Source: Spirosoma sp.
GTDB lineage: Bacteria > Bacteroidota > Bacteroidia > Cytophagales > Spirosomataceae
Reading direction: 5' to 3'
NCBI RefSeq assembly: GCF_026391055.1
Contig: NZ_JAPLET010000025.1
Span: forward strand, 124,001-188,000
Length of the DNA stretch: 64,000 bases
In this document: in pieces, positions 62,201 to 64,000 of the stretch
Numbering within the stretch: position 1 is the stretch's first letter
How the letters are laid out: the number at the start of each line of letters is the position of its first letter
Translations under genes and position numbers: made by a program
Notes under the pieces: model-generated
The model's input: the letters and a program-made list of their open reading frames with translations, nothing else
What the model was told of the DNA's origin: nothing
The model's database searches: none

Positions 62201-64000
62201 AACAGAATAGCTGTTATTACCAATGGTTGGCGTAACAATGATGCTGCCGGTTGTAGCCGTTGTATTGCTCCAGTACGGTGTGCCAACGCAATTTCCAACC
62301 GTTAAGGTTACAGTTTCGCCTGGGCAAACAACCGTTGTACTGCCTACAATCGTTGGTGTTGGCAAATCCGTTGTGACATTGATCGTTTTCGTTGCCGGGC
62401 TACTTGGGCAGCTACCGATCACACACTCGGCGGTGTAGGTCGTTTTGTTATAAGGCGTAACTACGATTGATGTTCCGGTCTGTGTTTGATCCGACCAAAC
62501 GATCGTTCCACCTACGCAGCCTGAAGCGGTCAGCGTAACGGACGTGCCTGGGCAAACATTATCAGCACTGGCGGTAATGACCGGCACCTTCGGCTCAAGA
62601 ACGGTTACCGTGATGGCATTCGATGCAGCACTCGTACAGGCACCTACCACGCAGCTTGCGGTGTAGATTGTTGTTACGCTCGGCGCTACAACAAGCACAT
62701 CACCCGTTTTACCATTCGACCACAGCACCGACCCACCTTCACATCCTTTTGCGGTCAGGGTAGTTGTTCCACCTTTGCAGATCTCGGTGATTACACAAGC
62801 CAGCGTTGGTGGTTGAATCGAACAGGGAACAACCGGAATCGTTACCGATGAGGTGTCGTTCTTCGTGTACTTCGGATCATTGTCCGGGCTGCTCACAATG
62901 GCCGTATTCGTAATTGAACCTGTAGCGTTGATGGTGGCTTCTATCAGTAAACTACGGTTGGCTTTAGAGGCCATCGTACCAATGGTCCATATGCCCGTTG
63001 CGGCATTATATTGGCCAACGGGTGTCGCGCTCACGAACGTCAATGTAGCAGGCAACATATCCGTTACCTTCACACTGTTGGCGGTTACCGGACCGTTGTT
63101 CGTTACAGTGATTGCGTAGGTAATTTTCTGCCCAACGCTATATGTACCAGGCGTTACCACTTCTTTTAGCACACCCAGGTCGGTCAGGCAGGGACCTACA
63201 GTAACCGTCAATGAGGTGCGCGGGCTAACACAACCGGCGCTGGATAAGGCTTCGGCCATGTACACGAGAGCCCCTGCCTTTGTAGGCGTAACGACGAGTT
63301 TCTCTCCACTCTGGGTCGTACCAATCAGCTTACCATCCTGGTCGTACCAGTTGATTCTACTTCCTGGCGCAAAGGCGACCAGTTTCGTACTGCTTCCCTG
63401 GCAAACCAAAGCATCCTCGGCAGCTACGTTCACAGGTGCCGCCGGCCGTTTGTTGATTTGCGCAATCAATGAGCTGGAAGACGCCTGGCAAATCCCCCCC
63501 GGCCCATCCGGGTCGTTGGTGGTTGCAGTAAGTACGACGTTGCCGGTGGCGATGTCGGCCGCGGATGGGGTATAGGTTGTCGACAGGCTGGTTGGGTTAC
63601 TAAATGTACCCGTGCCATTTGTTGACCAAACGACACTCGTTGCCGAGCCGGAGAGTACCGCTTTGAGCGGAACGACATCGCCAGAGCATATCGCTACACC
63701 TGGACCCACATTCACACCTGCCACACTCTGGCATTCGCAGTTATTGATTTGAACGGTCAGCACCGCCGGATTACTGTAGCAGCTTCCAGATTTAGCATAT
63801 AGGTAGTATTTGCCAGCGCCAACAGCCGTCAGGTTTGTTACGCGGGTAGTTGCCGAGCGTTCCAGGCTCGTGTAATACTCGTATACAAATCCGGAGTTGT
63901 AGTTCTCCAGCTGAATCTTCGTTAGATCGACCGTTTTCGATGGGCATGTATTGGTAATATTACCCAGATAAATTGGTGTTGGTATGGTCGTAACCGTTAC
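56216..64000 (-). CDS. giant Ig-like/DUF11 surface protein with type IX type B C-terminal domain (5' end outside window)
   Basis: The frame is open from the stop at 56216 to the window edge, at least 2,594 residues. A GTG near 63763 is only an internal codon; the sequence upstream of it continues in the same repeat style. From the N-terminal side: Ig-like segments, a DUF11 repeat (LGVLKEVVTPGTYSVGQKI), eight Cys-rich Ig-like repeats in a row, a linker, three more Ig-like repeats, then five DUF11 repeats (for example GLAKAVLGQPLAVGDSLIK). The C-terminus FIPEGFSPNGDGINDLFVI ... YNRWGHLVYKN ... YYYVINTSDGRKFV is the gliding-motility type B sorting domain. It is exported by type IX secretion and probably acts as an adhesin. 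Confidence 0.93.
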   Translation of the reverse strand, partial: VTVTTIPTPIYLGNITNTCPSKTVDLTKIQLENYNSGFVYEYYTSLERSATTRVTNLTAVGAGKYYLYAKSGSCYSNPAVLTVQINNCECQSVAGVNVGPGVAICSGDVVPLKAVLSGSATSVVWSTNGTGTFSNPTSLSTTYTPSAADIATGNVVLTATTNDPDGPGGICQASSSSLIAQINKRPAAPVNVAAEDALVCQGSSTKLVAFAPGSRINWYDQDGKLIGTTQSGEKLVVTPTKAGALVYMAEALSSAGCVSPRTSLTVTVGPCLTDLGVLKEVVTPGTYSVGQKITYAITVTNNGPVTANSVKVTDMLPATLTFVSATPVGQYNAATGIWTIGTMASKANRSLLIEATINATGSITNTAIVSSPDNDPKYTKNDTSSVTIPVVPCSIQPPTLACVITEICKGGTTTLTAKGCEGGSVLWSNGKTGDVLVVAPSVTTIYTASCVVGACTSAASNAITVTVLEPKVPVITASADNVCPGTSVTLTASGCVGGTIVWSDQTQTGTSIVVTPYNKTTYTAECVIGSCPSSPATKTINVTTDLPTPTIVGSTTVVCPGETVTLTVGNCVGTPYWSNTTATTGSIIVTPTIGNNSYSVYCKTDGGCVSRPSAVYTINVIAPTVPTVTASTDTVCVKGAVTLTATNCNGTVKWSVANQTGPSIVVNPTANSSYFAWCELKTCQSKPSNTVNITVITPTAPIISVSSTTICSGNKLTLTAKGCTGTVKWYGLDGVAKTGASIDIFPTATATYYATCQIGSSCESEASNKVRVTVSTSTVPAPVIAASSLSICSGGIVSLTATGCTGGTVKWSDGQTGAVAQVTVTPNYREFYAMCIPTGPNACGSGKSNVITINVTPAPVPIITCSTDTICPGETVTLTVNNCLGTPRWSSTTATTGSIVVSPKVTTSYSVFCTNGICTSETSKQYTITVIPVAVPTVTASATTVAPGETVTLTATGCNGEVIWSANDINGNNKGTVIVVRPEGIQTYYAQCKFHSCLSEPSVTVVINPGNCVAKAGTLVATNSIVCGGSSTTVTVSASPGGGLVQPAGYSVLYVLTKGAQKVIQQTSATPRFSVSSDAGEYTIHTLVYKAQAGDKNYLDLSVVKPGITTAAEVLLLIGNKCAALDVAGAPVKVKVIEPPVLSTTASKTVCYGSTVTLTASGCEGGVVIWSDGSVGKTIQKTAYSTIWLMATCTIDGCTSKSSDDIDVEVATPAIPIIVSNAAAVCVSETVSLTATGCAGGSYIWSDNKTVGNTLTITPTADVSYRVRCKVGDCLGDWSAYTTIKVGTPAAPTITVAGSTNNVTACFGAPVTLVAEGCSPNSYVVWSNNQVGQSITILPASSALFTAQCCNSNQCKSVPSNTISVTVLTKVPQPVVVDKTNTCPFKTVDLATAVTSRPATTGGLFEYYTNTSLSSDAKVANPATVGTGTYYVVERTTNGCVSLPVAVHVQVNICEEPKPCDTQNPATANAGVDASICATKTYQLNGVMGGAAKTAHWTTSGSGSFNNSYALNAIYTASAEDILSGKVTLTLTVRTDNANCPVATDNMLLTIDGIKSIPVITVVGATNLCYGDSVTLKAPAGAAGYRWSTNATTQTIVVKTSGSYNVQLFDAKGCSSVKSDNVVVKVAEPVMPPLVTDLRNTCPSKIVDLTKALTSQGSGNSYIYRICECVTSNIVVRPDSVCEGTYWIVEKGPTGCLSPPAKVVVKVFNCATDTLATDVSIAKTANTAFVKNGAPVVYTLKVTNNGKYTAKNIHVRDVLPKGMELLPAPTSAYTVSNGVITKRIDSLKAGQSTDIVFSARITLKGKDVVNKAEITYLDNRDPNLANNSSSVTVKDTSLHRASLVGLAKAVLGQPLAVGDSLIKVSYSFVVTNFGDDTLRNVVVNDDLASVFAPNQVTSAKVTLLNTGATLVVNPAFTGQGSNKTMTAPASYLLAGASQSFKLDLTVKRMKGDTTKIFRNVANVSAMNSVTAVSDVSTNGGDADPDNDGNPANNSVVSSFTLNAGQLKGASLGLALAVIKVQQQPDSSYNVTYKATLKNFGDVALKGVVLTDSLIRTFSAPVSYSVVGAPVVSTGSTLVVNANFNGNSQPTILTSASQLGVGVQDTVLITVNIKTNGNYGPFYSSATVVGHSPDSSLVVKDISNSGFNPAPAGSTATTVRFDLPKGLLGVAKSVGIPMLVSTGVYDIPYTITISNLGSVPLKKVQVIDNLSQTFGHGALIVSNQVSVTSTGAGTVVVNPAYTGQGLVTRMLVDSVSTLAVGAKSYLSFTVRVDVRNADSLTFFNKADASALTPANEVVQDMSTAGTNDDPDNDLDPRNNSQPTPIALNGSSTTSYIGLAMAVRDTAQQTDGSVNVTYQIVVKNYGPDVLKNVSITDTLANVFNAKTGATYKVVKPAFTTSTGSALKLNPNFNGGSDPVLVLGDSTSVLAVGKTDTLLLVINVLSNGSTTTFLNTAYATATAKTGTVSDVSTSGLNPDLNGNGNPTDSNEREATPLNLRPTFLSLFIPEGFSPNGDGINDLFVIRGVAGLTVSLEVYNRWGHLVYKNDDYHNDWDGKPNTGIALNSDANGVPDGTYYYVINTSDGRKFVRYMTINR
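59880..62830 (-). repeat. array of about eleven Cys-rich Ig-like repeats
   Basis: Units of about 80 codons share the pattern C.G..VTLTA.GC.G...WS....G.S..V.P....TYTA.C....C.S..S. with four Cys each. Two units contain an identical 24-bp DNA segment (61304-61327 and 62240-62263) with similar flanks, which suggests recent duplication or gene conversion. Boundaries are approximate; a non-repeat linker interrupts the array around 60,600-60,980. Confidence 0.8.

Overview
The window reads as a chromosome segment of a Bacteroidota bacterium of the Cytophagales, close to Spirosoma and relatives. The grounds are a type IX secretion/gliding gene block (PorP/SprF, a PorE-type OmpA protein, a giant protein with a gliding-motility C-terminal domain), a fused CcoN-CcoO oxidase subunit, DUF418 proteins, 7TMR-DISM kinase architecture and near absence of Shine-Dalgarno sequences. 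The assignment rests on gene content only; no rRNA, tRNA or CRISPR array is visible.

Region 1 (1-27,300, resuming at 35,665-42,700) is a low-oxygen respiration and fermentation block. It holds the cbb3 oxidase operon ccoS-NO-Q-P-G-H-safE, the copper ATPase ccoI, oxygen-independent hemN followed by hemJ, a P-type cation ATPase, a desaturase, alcohol and D-lactate dehydrogenases, Pfk-2, an alpha-glucan phosphorylase and six universal stress proteins (UspA family). In the middle lies a histidine kinase with a FixL-like PAS domain, overlapping a gene for a receiver domain fused to a CRP/FNR-type DNA-binding protein. Upstream of most of these genes are FNR-like palindromes ([C/T]TGAT-N4-ATCA[G/A]). 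In at least six places a second full or half box lies exactly 22 bp from the first. I infer that the kinase and receiver-CRP protein control this cluster, a condensed FixL-FixJ-FixK circuit.

Region 2 (27,320-29,690) is an AT-rich insertion. It carries a frameshifted gene remnant and a 572-residue protein that looks like a sensor domain joined to a TIR-like nucleotide-binding domain, a candidate solo antiphage gene.

Region 3 (29,690-35,560) has two tandem DUF418 membrane proteins, a secreted GH31 glycosidase and a lipoprotein. Region 4 (41,190-51,500) has a decayed CPBP protease, an M1-like peptidase, a GH78 rhamnosidase, a 7TMR-DISM histidine kinase and an AAA+ ATPase. Region 5 (51,570-64,000) is a type IX secretion operon: a giant Ig-like/DUF11 surface protein, cut by the right edge, followed by PorP, a PorE-like protein and a second PorP.

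Intergenic gaps often hold long inverted repeats, several built from 7-8 bp tandem words and several overlapping the stop codon of the adjacent gene.
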